DNA from: Bullera alba
Lineage: Eukaryota; Basidiomycota; Tremellomycetes; Tremellales; Bulleraceae
Assembly (NCBI GenBank): GCA_001600095.1
Contig: BCIX01000001.1
Span: 4,365,198 to 4,429,197 of the forward strand
DNA length: 64,000 bases
Direction: 5' to 3'
Position 1 is the first letter of the stretch. The number at the start of each line of letters is the position of its first letter. The translations under genes and the position numbers were made by a program. Shown in pieces: positions 1 to 10,800 of this stretch. The notes below the pieces were generated by a model that saw only the letters and a list, made by a program, of their open reading frames with translations, was not told the origin of the DNA and made no database searches.

Positions 1-116
1 CGTGCAATGTTGTGGACTCCAGGTCGCACGATTGGTTCCACTCTTTGCTCGATTTTCCCTCGTTCTTCGCCGACTACCTTCCAGCTGTACAGTCATCTTG
101 CCTTCCTTGCGCCCCG

Positions 117-1046
117 TTATGAGTGAGCCAACTCGACCACTATGTCTATAAGTTCGTCAAGCCTGTCCTGGCTTATCGTATGTATGACGGGGACTTGAGT
201 ATGACCCAGCCGCCCTCGCCGGCTCTGACCGGCTCCTGTTGCCGCCGAGGTAGGATTCTTGGGCTCATCGGATGGAGATCGCCCTTGATGAGGTCCGATA
301 CCGCCCGGCCTCAAGTCCCCACCAATTGAGGGCTGGACCGATGTAACTTCCCGTGTCGGCCGTCCTAGTGTGTGTCGTTGTTCGATCAGCTCAGCATCCC
401 TTTGGGCGCTAGCCCGCTGAAGGTCCCCCAATTGCCTCTCTAGCTCCTGAACCCTTCTATATAGTCGTAGGTACTCGATCGACCCACTGTCCCCAGCCAG
501 CCGATTCGAGAGACCTTGAGCGGAATCGAGGTCGCTGTCAAGCGCGTCACTTGATTGTGAGGGGTTCGGAGGCTCTGCGTGCTGAGCATCGATGCGCTCT
601 TGAATCCTCCTGTATAGTAGCAGGTCCTCAATCGACCTACTTTCCCCAGCCAGCTGATTCGAGGGGCCTTCAGCGACAGTTTCGTCGCTGTCGAGTGCGC
701 CTGTTGATTGTGAGGGGGCCGGGGGCTCTGCGTGCTAAGCACGGACTTGGACTGATGCCATCTTGTGGCTAGCCTTCCCGTCCACGCGGGATGGACCAAC
801 CTGCACCCGATTGGAAGTGGGTCGCGAGTTCGAGCGTGTCGATAGGGGTGTTCGGAGTGGTGGCGATGTGGACCGTCGTGGCGGAGATCTGGCATACGGG
901 ATGAGTTGTCTTTTCCGCTTGGCATATGGCGCCTTTGAGGTGGGAAGCTCGGAGGAAACGATTTCAGTCGCACTAGGTTGCAACGACGACCTCATGCGGA
1001 CACTGAGAGGTGGACAGATTGGCCATCGGAATCCGTCGCGCAGCAT
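117..1046 (-). pseudogene. Coiled-coil, repeat-containing reading frame interrupted by one TAG
   Basis: I do not recognise this protein. One minus-strand frame runs from an ATG at 1046 to a stop at 117 and is broken by a single TAG at about 733-735. Upstream of the TAG it is rich in Ser, Pro and Arg. Downstream it carries two tandem copies of a unit of about 45 residues, containing PSQS, ALDS, NRLAG or NQLAGES, and a YRRIQE/YRRVQE helix. It ends in a heptad-like stretch (VQELERQLGDLQRA). In the second copy the codon at the TAG position is CAG (Gln), so the break looks like a C-to-T nonsense change. The alternative is that the TAG is a 3' splice site and exon 1 lies elsewhere, but no good branch site or donor was found. 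Function unknown. Confidence 0.3.
450..740. repeat. Two diverged tandem copies, about 140 bp each
   Basis: Plus-strand bases 450-591 and 602-740 are direct repeats of one another. Both contain the blocks CCCCAGCCAG and CTCTGCGTGCT in the same order and spacing. The spacing keeps the minus-strand frame open, so the duplication lies inside a coding region rather than spacer DNA. Confidence 0.7.
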
Positions 1047-1566
1047 GCTATATTATAGTCAGTCGTCTTCACAGTATTTTCTCAAGAACCAACTCACTGA
1101 GCTTGACAGAAGGAAGGGGTACTCGGGTCAAGAACAAGCAGACAGATGGCAAGGCTTTCGGTTGCTCGGTGGGAAGGATGTAGCTTGGAAGTTGAGGTCC
1201 TGTAGGAGCGTAACGAGCTATATCACTGTTCAGGACGCAGTCAGAGGTACAGAGTCTGTCTCAAACAAGATAGTGCGAATGGAAGACGATGTAATGATGA
1301 AGAAGAGCAGAACAAGGCGTTCGACGGGAACGGAGGAATTGTAAATGACGGAAACGGTCAGTGCGCTCTTCTAGCAAAGGATGAAGGAGATTAGTGGCGA
1401 ACTTGATGCCCGCTCTTCTTCGATTTCAGCGACTCGTGTACGCTGCGACCGGATCCGCACGTAAGGGGTTCGTGTTCACCACTGCTATCGTCGTTCATCG
1501 GATCGATGACTCTTCGTCGAGGGATTCCGACCTGGCCCTTGGCTCGCAACCATCTTCTGTCGAGAG

Positions 1567-1780
1567 TCAGTAGGATTCCTCGTCAAGCTGGACCCCGTCA
1601 TATGTGTTTCCATTGGATCGCGGGGAGGCGACGAGGAGCACCGCAAGTCCGCAAACGGTGGACGCCAAACCGGCGAAGCGGATGCCTTTGCTGGTTTTGA
1701 GCATCGCCAATGTGAGCTGGAGAGCTGGTCCTGACGCGTATGACAACACCGCTGGTGAATCATCCGCGACAAGGCCTTTG
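1567..1780 (-). CDS. Possible terminal exon of a small membrane protein
   Basis: I do not recognise it. A minus-strand frame open from a plausible acceptor (CTACAG, 3' end at 1781) to a TGA at 1567 encodes a segment with one clear hydrophobic stretch (IRFAGLASTVCGLAVLLVA) followed by a short acidic tail. An in-frame ATG at 1704 would give a protein of about 45 residues. The upstream exon could not be fixed, so this may be the last exon of a transporter-like protein or a chance frame. Confidence 0.2.
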
Positions 1781-2138
1781 CTGTAGTGCCGTATATGCAC
1801 TCTAGACACCAATCACAACATGCATCAGGAGTTCAGTCATGGCAATCAACGCTGGCCTTGCAGGCGGTCCGTGGTTGCACAGGCCAGGCAGGTCACTCCC
1901 AGACTAAGAGGAGTGCCACATTTGCCAATTCCCGAAAGGGATCATCGAGTTCGCATATCGCCGACCAGCTGTGGATTTCACGGCTCTCACTAAAAATGTT
2001 GAAATCGCTAGCCATTCAGTCGCCATCACCCAGACCATCCATAGTGAGTGCCGGCTCTACCTTTGACGCATCGACAGAAGGTGTTGTTCCCACTGCTGAG
2101 CTGATCATCAACTGTTCAGAACACTACATCTTATCAAA

Positions 2139-3890
2139 ATGGCCCCTAAACTCACCGGATTCGTCGGTATGTTCTCGTGGCCTTGTAGTATAAGCGAAAG
2201 TGGAGCTGACCCGGTGCTCAATCAGGAAACAACCGACTGCGACGAGCTCGAGCTGCCGCTGCCCTCGCTGGTGTCGAGGTCGAGTATGACTCGTCCTTCT
2301 CCATGAAGAGCGATTGGAAGACCGAGGAGTTCTTGAAGAAGTTCCCCCTTGGTACCCTGCCAACCCTTGAGGACGGTGACCTGTACCTCCAGGAGTCTGG
2401 CGCCATCGCCGAGTACCGTGAGTGACGGATTCCTTGACTACAAGACGCTTTGCACTATCTCCCCTTCATTGTTCCTTTTCCCCCCATTTCATGATGAGAC
2501 TTACTTTTCAGTTATCCCTGTCTTAATGACTATATGTCGAGATTTACTCCGGCGAGTGGTATCGCTATATCTCTGATCAATCTTGCGTCCTTTTCTGGTG
2601 TAAAAATGAGTCTTGCCAGGAGCTGACTTCATCAGTCGCCGAGCTCGGCCCAAACCAGACCATCCTCCCCTCCGACCTCAAGGAGAAGGCCAAGGTCCAC
2701 CAGTGGCAGAGCTTTGCTGACCAGGAGGTGAGCTCAAGTCCTCGGGGTTTCGCTTCTGCAACTGACCACGCGTCAGATCTTCATCAAGCACGCCGCTCTC
2801 CAGACCATGCTGATGGGCAAGGCCCCATACTCTAAGCCAGTGAGCACATTGTCTCCTCGAGTTCTAGTGCGTTTCTAAGACCTAGTAGACCTTCGACGGA
2901 CTCTTCCAGATCTTGGTCGGCAAACTCCAGGTCCTCGACAAGGTCCTCCTCGACCGAACATTCCTTGTCGGCGAGCGAATCACCCTCGCCGATGTCTTTG
3001 TCGCTTCCGCCTTGGTCAACTCGTTCACCGGTGCCGTCGACAAGGCCACCCGGGAGCAGATCCCCAACGTTGTCCGATACTTCCACACGTGAGTGTCCTC
3101 GTATAGAACTCAGCTCACATCAGCATCATCAACCACCCCAAGCTCGTCGAGATCTTCGACCCAAGCAACACCACCCTGACCGACGCCCCACCCAGCCCCC
3201 CATCCAAGCCCAAGGCTGAGAAGGCCGAGAAGCCAAAGGCCGAGGCCGCCCCCAAGGCTCCCAAAGCCCCCAAGGCCGCCAAGCCTAAATCCGACGACGA
3301 GGAGGAGCCAGATGTGCCAGCCGAGCCCAAGCAGAAGAACCCTCTGGACGACCTGCCAAAGTCTGCCTTCAACCTTGAGGAGTGGAAGAGGCAATACTCC
3401 AACCTCGACACCCGAAAGGAGGCCCTCCCATGGTTCTACGAGAAGTGAGTCACTCTCTTGTGAGCGTCGCTGACGTCAGGTTCGACAACGAGGGCTTCTC
3501 TTGCTGGAGAGTCGACTTCAAGTATAACGAGGAGCTCACCCAGGTCTTCATGTCGGCCAACCAGATCGGCGGTTTCTTCAACCGACTAGAGGCTTCCCGA
3601 AAGTACCTGTTCGGTTCCGTCGGTGTCCTCGGCAAGGCCAACGACTCTATCATTACCGGTGCCCTCATTGCCCGAGGACAGGATATTGAGCCAGTCATCA
3701 ACGTTGCCCCAGACTGTAAGTTCGCCTGCGATCGACGCGTACGCTTGCTCATGGTCCATCAGGGGAGTCGTACTCGTACAAGAAGCTCGACCTGTCCAAC
3801 GAGGAGGACAAGAAGTACTTCGAGGCTGCTCTTGCATGGGACCTGGAGATCGAGGGTCGTCCGTGGTCTGATGGCAAGAACTACAAGTAG
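2139..3890 (+). CDS. Translation elongation factor eEF1B gamma subunit
   Basis: Gamma subunit of the eEF1B guanine-exchange complex that recycles eEF1A in the cytosol (yeast Tef3/Tef4 type, also called Cam1). Eight exons (2139-2166, 2226-2417, 2636-2727, 2777-2839, 2889-3088, 3124-3444, 3480-3715, 3763-3890) give 419 residues, the normal family length. Residues 1 to about 215 form a GST-like N- and C-domain ([13 protein letters not shown], then [15 protein letters not shown]). A linker rich in Lys, Ala and Pro follows. The last 160 residues are the EF1-gamma C-domain ([28 protein letters not shown], ending [16 protein letters not shown]). The ATG is the first in frame and precedes the expected start. 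Intron 2 is 218 nt, long for this locus; the others are 35 to 59 nt. Confidence 0.96.
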
Positions 3891-5434
3891 ACGCCCTGCG
3901 TGGTTATATGGTTGTTCTTATGAGTCCTCATGTCGTTATGCAGCAGATGAGCGATCGTCGATAGATGGAAGAGGTGATGGTGTCGGCGGAGGCCAGGATT
4001 AAGATTTGATTCCGTCATTCGCGTAATTCAAATTTTCGAAAATTAGATTCCGCTATTCGATATCCACCCCGGCTGCAGCCGGGCTAATCTATGTTTTCTA
4101 ATCGGACAAGACACCATAAGAGCATCATCTGATCTTCATAACATTTACCTGATTCTGCATGTTGAAGATGGGTGAATCACAAGTTGTCACAGGATGCAAT
4201 AGGAGCGTCCGAGCTGCAGAGTGGCATACAGCGTGTGGTCTTTGCACGCGCACGCGGGCCAGGTCGAATCACCGTTGCAACTTCGTTGCATCGCGCGGCA
4301 ACCTGCGGCAACGTGAAAATTCGCGTGGCTGGCATCGGACTGTCTCGGGCCGACCGGGAGGTCCGTGCTCTGTCGGCCTTTCTTTTCAGCTTACGAGATC
4401 CCGCGGTCGATCCTGGCCAGAAGATCTGGATCTCCTTCCACCTCTGGCATGATTAAAGCGCCTCATTGATCGACAGACACATTCGCCGCAATGTGGCTGC
4501 AAGGGAGGAAGAAGCGATCTGAAGCGATGCCTAGCGATGCTCCGTGTATATTCACGTCTGGCAGCGTCTGGCTAGGTTTGGCTAAATGCGGTGACTCTCG
4601 GATGCAGCCATGTCACTGTCATGTCGCACCCATAACGAGATTCAAAACGTGACAGGCCGTTAGAAGAAGTTGCTTGGCGAGTGTCACCGCCGATCTCATG
4701 CCATGCAACGCAGAGGACCTGATAGACGCCATATTGTCGGAACAGCTGCGTCGCGGGGTCGAGGAACCTCGAGGGACAGACAGGAACAGACACGGCGCGA
4801 CTCATTTGGACCTGGGCAGAGATGAGTTACGAACCGAAAACTCATTTCACCAGATGGCAAAACGTCGATCGGCAGCAGTAGCTCAGGGGACACATCATTG
4901 ACATCCTGCCCGACTAACCCCTGGCCTACGTGGCAATGGCACATGGTTGCGGCAGACGAGCAGCACGCGTCGGAGGAGAAGGCCGCGGAAGAGGTCCACA
5001 TAGAACACATCCAATCAAGATGTCAAAAGGGGAAGAAGGTGTGAGAGTGCGAGGTGCGAGTGCCGAGTGGTGAGCGTCGTAGCTTCGTAAGGTATTCTAG
5101 CGGGTGAAACTGAGCCGATCTCGTTATGCATACACCACTGTCGATCATTTGGTCGGACCTGGAATCAGCCATGTACAGAGAACTGCTGTGAGCTGCTTGC
5201 CACGCGTAAGCTATATGTAACGCTGAGCACTTGTCAACCTCGGACGACCCATCTCATCCCTCTATCGTGCCCACTGGGCCACTCCGACTTGCACCACCAT
5301 ACGTGTGCTCCAGCTAAGACCAAGACCAAGTATACAGGAGTAGCATTGAGGAGTTCTGTCCGCCGAGACAACAGCCAGTATCATCACACAACCGCTATAC
5401 TCAAAGACCACCCTCCCTCCTCCGATCGAGTTGC
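3891..5434. other. Intergenic region without a supportable gene
   Basis: About 1.5 kb between the eEF1B-gamma stop and the transcribed leader of the bHLH gene. Short frames occur on both strands, but none starts with ATG, has splice-consistent extension or resembles a family. Just 3' of the eEF1B-gamma gene lie two perfect palindromes (listed separately). The rest should hold the eEF1B-gamma 3' end and the bHLH promoter. Confidence 0.6.
4031..4083. repeat. Two perfect palindromes downstream of eEF1B gamma
   Basis: Bases 4031-4044 (AATTTTCGAAAATT) and 4068-4083 (CCCGGCTGCAGCCGGG) are each exact inverted repeats. They are separated by a short AT-rich spacer and lie 140-190 nt after the stop codon. 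Flanking copies of GATTCCGYYATTCG occur near 4008 and 4046. They could be protein-binding sites or part of a 3' end region; the sequence alone does not say which. Confidence 0.55.
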
Positions 5435-5476
5435 ATGAGAACCACCTCGCACCTCGTCGTGGTCATCATAAGATAG
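5435..5476 (+). promoter_or_regulatory. Upstream ORF ending exactly at a leader intron, bHLH gene
   Basis: A 13-codon ORF starts at ATG 5435 and stops at TAG 5474-5476. The next base begins a consensus donor (GTGAGT, 5477). The likely acceptor is CTACAG at 5709, ten nt before the main ATG, with a GCTGACG branch-like site nearby. If this 233-nt leader intron is real, the uORF is retained in the mature leader and sits about 10 nt before the main start, so it may reduce or gate translation. Confidence 0.4.
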
Positions 5477-5719
5477 GTGAGTGTGACGCCAGAAGTGTTT
5501 GGCTCTTGCCTCGGCGGAGGAAGCGCTGGGCCCGCTGGGCCTGGCCGACACCGGACCCAATCCGTTAATTCATCCCCCTACATTCTCCACTCGACAAACG
5601 TGGCTTCCGCGTGTTTATCGTATCTCTCTCCCCTCTCCATCTTCCACTTTCTACAACGAGCATACCGACATTTCTGAACAACATGCTGACGAGCAACTCG
5701 CCCCTACAGGGGCATTGAA

Positions 5720-7611
5720 ATGGATCATCGTTCGTCATTGGGATATCATTCGCGCTCGCCTAGATCTTGGGAAACAAATCAGTGAGCATTTCGGCGTTTG
5801 AAGCGCGTCGACAGCCTGGCAGACTGACACGCCTCCAGTCCAGAGACTCATCGTTCGGAACGAAGAGCTAGTCATAGGACATCTCCCTATCCACCGAGTC
5901 TGACCCTCCAGAGACCATCTATCCCGCACAATCACCTTCCACCTATCGAGCACGTTTACCCAGGCTCTTCACCATCCACGCCCGCTTTAGCCCATCGTCC
6001 TCACCTTGGACGCTCCGAGACAGACCCGCATTCCATCCGCCAGTGGCAGAGTCAAGCGAGTACCTACACCGGTGCACCTCCCTCCCCTTCGTACAGTTCA
6101 CAGCCTCAATACGGGTCCAACCCAGAAGCGTTGTTCAGGAACACTTCGACAAGGTCCCCGTCAAACAGGAGCCCCTCATCCTTCAATCTATCCGAGTACT
6201 GCTTGACCGAAGACAAGGCAAAGAGTCTGTCTCCGCTTCGCCCAGACTTTGAAACAAACCGGTCACTTCCCCCACTTCGTCTACTCTCGAGTGCTGGACA
6301 GCGACCACTCACCCCAACTCATTACCGACCAGACTCGTCCGGACGCCACGACTACCGCGGTGAAGAATACCGGCCGTATAGAACACCTTCCGCTGGCTCC
6401 GATCCCAGACCGATCACACCGCTCTCGGACCAGTACTACAGGCAGCACAGAGAGCCAAGCGAGGATATTTTGGTCAAGATTGAGCCAAAATCGTACTCAC
6501 CGCCCCCTGCCTTTGACGATTGGCAGCGACGAGGTAGCATAGCTTCGCTCCTCCTACCACCAAAGCAAGCCTTGTCCATCCCACCCCAGCACTACGCCGC
6601 ATACACTATGAGCTTTCAATACAACCCGAGCAACCCGTCCCAGCCACAGGGGTCGACCAGCAACGAACGATCAGCCGTGTTCGACGCTGCAATGTCTTCT
6701 CTGCGGTCAAGTGCCGATCAGCCCAGCACCTCGGGTCCCGAACCCGATGCCGAGACTCCCGCACCGCCTCAGTTCAAATTCACAGATGAAGCCGAAGCGC
6801 ATTCGCCCTCTTCCCACTCGGCCGAGGTGCTCAAAGAGGCTTTGGAGCGATCACAAGCTGCCATGGCTCAGAATCTTGCTTCTGTTGCCCCCGTCGATGC
6901 AGAAAAAAGGGAGGGCGACATACATATGGGCTCCAGCCGGGAAGGCTCGGACGCTGGCGACTCTCGAGACGTAAACATGCTCGCTCCGCCATCAGACTCC
7001 GACACACCGAGAAAAGATCAGCCCTTTTCGCGATCCCCGGAGCTCCGAGTCAGTCATAAGCTAGCTGAGAGACAACGGCGCAAGCAGATGAAGGATATGT
7101 TCGACGAGCTTCAAGACCAGCTCCCCTCTGATCGTGTGGCAAAGTCTAGTAAATCGGACATTCTTGTCAAAAGTGGGTCACTCAGGCAGTGCGATGTACA
7201 ATGTACTGACCCTCACCTCTAGCTATCGACCACATCAAAGAAGTTAAACGTGAAAACGCCACGCTCAGGCGGGAGGTTGAAAGACTCAGAAGAGACCTTG
7301 ACCAGGCGAGAGGGGGCAATGGCTCCTATCAACCTGGATACGAAGTCGCCTACACATTGCCTTACCCAAACACATCTTACGTTCCGCCTCAACCTGGCCC
7401 GAGCACGTCGACATCTCATCGAGGCATCGGCGTGGGCAACACCACAGGAGTAGCACCAGACTCTGCGCCACAAAGTGTTCAGAGCTCGGCAGAAGCGCAG
7501 AATGGACGATCGGCGGAGAATTTAAACGGGAGCGTGAACACGAATACGGAGCAGGTGGCCGAGACGCAAAAGGCAGAACAGGGCGGCGCTGAAGCTCAGC
7601 CTGTGGTGTAG
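5720..7611 (+). CDS. Basic helix-loop-helix transcription factor
   Basis: Nuclear DNA-binding protein of the bHLH family. Exons 5720-5781, 5839-7172 and 7223-7611 give 594 residues. The N-terminal 420 residues are disordered, rich in Ser, Pro, Tyr and Gln. At about residue 424 comes the basic region and helix 1 (SHKLAERQRRKQMKDMF), with the H, E, R spacing that reads E-box DNA. The loop (LPSDRVAKSSKSD) follows, then helix 2, which continues across intron 2 into a leucine-zipper-like helix (IDHIKEVKRENATLRREVERL). The tail is Gln/Asn/Thr rich. Start chosen as the only ATG in frame in exon 1. The specific target pathway cannot be read from sequence; Max/Cbf1-like, Sre1-like and INO-type roles are not distinguishable here. 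Confidence 0.9.
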
Positions 7612-7868
7612 TCGCCGCGAGGTAGGCTTTGTCTAGTCTACACTTTGTACACGGCTCGTATGTATGGTCTTGTCGTTGGTTCTGATGCTTGTGTCGTATC
7701 GTACGGGAGCTGGGATTATATCGAAATAAATGTAGAGAATGAATATTTCACACACGTCCACTTTCCATGTCCAGCAGTGTCCAGCTCAAGCAGCAGTCGG
7801 TGACTATAGACACAGTTCTGTACTGTCTCTGTCACAATCGTGCTTCGACCCCGGCGTGTATCGACAAG

Positions 7869-10800
7869 ATGCACCTCCTCAACCTCACCTTGTCGGCTCC
7901 CACGGCAGTATCCTCCGCCGTCGTAGGCTCATTCTCCGGCACCAAAGGGCAGGAGATCCTCGTGGTTAGGGGGAGCACAAAGTTGGAGATTCTGAAATTG
8001 AACAACAGTACCGGTCAGCGTGAGTACAGTTTGCTGGAGACTTGCGGTGTTTACTGACTCTGGTTCCAGTGGACACGATATGCTCCACCGAGGTAGGTCG
8101 AAGATGAGAGGAAGCGGGGGAGGGACGAGCTGATTCATAATTCAGGCATTCGGCACAGTGAGGAACGTCTCGCCATTCCGATTAGCGGGAATGACCAAGG
8201 GTGAGCGATGATTTTGGGCCTGCTCTTGGTGATGGAAAGAGTGCAAGCTGATTTTGTGAACTCGTCGGTAGACTACATCCTCCTGTCGTCGGATTCCGGA
8301 CGATTGTCGATCATCGAATTCGTCGTTACGCCAACACCTCACTTTGAGAGCTTGTACCAGGAGGTCTACGGAAAGACAGGTAGTCGGTGCGCAGTTCTTT
8401 CTCCGCGTTCTAGCTGAGATATACTGAGACTTGTGTACAGGCGTATAGTTCCAGGGCAATTTCTCGCTGTTGATCCAAAAGGTCGAAGTTGTCTAGTCGG
8501 AGCGTGAGTCCCTGTATCGCAGATGACAACTTCGAGGCTGACGAATTATTCGATTAGTGTCGAGAAGTAGGTCCGCTTCATGTGCATGCTGGAGCTATAT
8601 TGACCGAACTTAGAGCCAAACTCGTCTACGTACTAAACCGAAATGCCGAGGGCAAGCTTTTCCCTTCGTCACCCCTAGAAGCGCACAAGAACCACACGCT
8701 GGTGACGGATCTGATAGCAGTGGATAACGTGGGTGTAAATGGTGAACCGCAAAGAGACCAGGCTGACCCCGTTCCAGGGATATGACAACCCTCTATATGC
8801 GGCTCTGGAATTAGACTACGGAGAGTCGGATGAGGATCCAACGGGAGAAGCTCGCGATGCGACGCAAAAGTTCCTGACTTTTTACGAGCTGGATTTGGGT
8901 CTGAATCACGTTGTGAGGAAGTGGAGCGAGCCCACGGATCGAAGAGCAAACATGCTGGTGCAGGGTGGGTGTATCGTCTCACAGTTGAAGTCTTGCTGAC
9001 ATTCTGCAGTGCCCGGAGGCCAGAATGCCCAGTCGGATAGATGGGAAGGACCATCTGGTGTGCTGGTCTGCTGTGAGGATCACATCATATGGAAACACAT
9101 GGATGCCGATGCGCACAGAGTGCCTATACCCAGACGGCGTAATCCACTCGCTCAGCGAGACGACGCCAGTAGGGGAATCATCATCGTTGCTGCAGTCATG
9201 CACAAGATCAAGGTGAGCTGAGTTCTTAGCGATCAAGGCGATCGGCTGATACTCTTCCAGGGCGCCTTCTTCTTCTTGCTGCAATCTGAAGATGGCGACT
9301 TGTTCAAATTGACGATCCAGCACGAAGGAGAGGAAGTTCGGTCGATGACCATCAAGTACTTTGACACTGTCCCCGTAGCGTCGAGTCTGTGTGTGCTCAA
9401 GAGTGGATATTTGTTTGTCGCCAGCGAGTTTGGGGACCAGTGAGTACACCGCCACCCAGAGCGCAAGTGTATACTGATGTGCTTCAGGAACCTATACCAG
9501 TTCCAGAGTTTAGCCGAGGACGATGACGAGCAGGAATGGGTGTCAACGAGCTATCCCGAGAACGGAAACACCGACAGTCACCTCCCGTACGCATTCTTCA
9601 ACCCCCGACCTCTGCAGAACCTCCTTCTCGTCGACACTATCTCATCTCTGGATCCCATCACCGACGCCAAGGCTGTCAATCTGCTTGGCCAGAGCTCAGA
9701 CACTGCTCAGATCTACGCCGCTTGTGGACGAGGCGCACGGTCGTCGTTCAGGACCTTGAGGCATGGTCTGGACGTGGCTCAGATCGTGGCGTCCCCGTTG
9801 CCCGGTGTACCCAACGCAGTCTGGACACTCAAATTGACTGAGAACGGTGAGTTAGCTATGACAAACTTTGTAATTTTATAGCTAACCTTTTCCCAGATGA
9901 GTTCGACTCATACATCGTTCTGTCCTTCCCCAACGGTACGCTAGTCCTGTCCATCGGTCAGACCATCGAGGAGGTCAATGACACTGGGTTCCTATCTTCT
10001 GGACCAACACTGGCCGTGCAGCAACTCGGCGACTCGGGTCTGCTTCAGGTCCACCCTTACGGTCTGAGGCACATTCGAGCAGCAGACAGAGTCGACGAGT
10101 GGTCAGTCCCACCTGGACACACCATCGTCGCCGCAACCACAAACAAGCGACAAGTGGTCATCGCGCTTAACTCGGCAGAACTGGTCTACTTCGAGTTGGA
10201 TGAGGAGGGCTCTTTGAGTGAATACCAGGACAAGAAGTCGCTTCCTGGAAATGCGACTTGTTTGAGTATAGCAGAGGTACCTGAAGGCAGAAGGCGGACG
10301 CCATACCTGGTGAGTGGGACCGATGACCGGAGGAGACACTGCTGATATCGGAATACTAGTCCGTCGGCTGTGACAACCAAACGGTCCTCATCATTTCGCT
10401 GGAACCGGATAGCACTCTCACCACTCTCAGTTTGCAGGTGAGTGCACAAGGGGTGCAGAGTATGAACTTTGACTGACACTTGCAGGCTCTGACCGCTCCG
10501 CCTGCTTCGATCTGTTTGGCCGAGATGTTTGACACGTCGATCGACAAGAACAGGCCGACTCTGTTCCTCAACATTGGTCTCAGCAACGGTGTCCTCCTCC
10601 GTACCGTCGTCGACCCAGTGGACGGTTCGCTCTCGGACACTCGACTGCGTTTCCTCGGTGCCAAACCACCGAAATTGGTCCGAGCGACGGTTCAGGGCTC
10701 GCCGGCAGTATTGGCCTTCTCGACGAGGAGTTGGTTGATGTACACCTACCAAGATCTGCTACAGACACAACCGCTCATCTACGACCAACTCGAGTTTGCC

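Noticed and set aside
763..1344. 193-codon plus-strand open frame
   Set aside because: It begins with TTG, not ATG, overlaps the more protein-like minus frame, and has no recognisable motif or splice structure.
4255..4330. tRNA-like fragment (AGGTCGAATCACC and GC-rich stems)
   Set aside because: No acceptor stem or A box at the right spacing; the GGTTCGANTCC box is not matched.
4172..4456. Plus-strand frame downstream of the palindromes
   Set aside because: No ATG start, no family resemblance, no extension by splicing.
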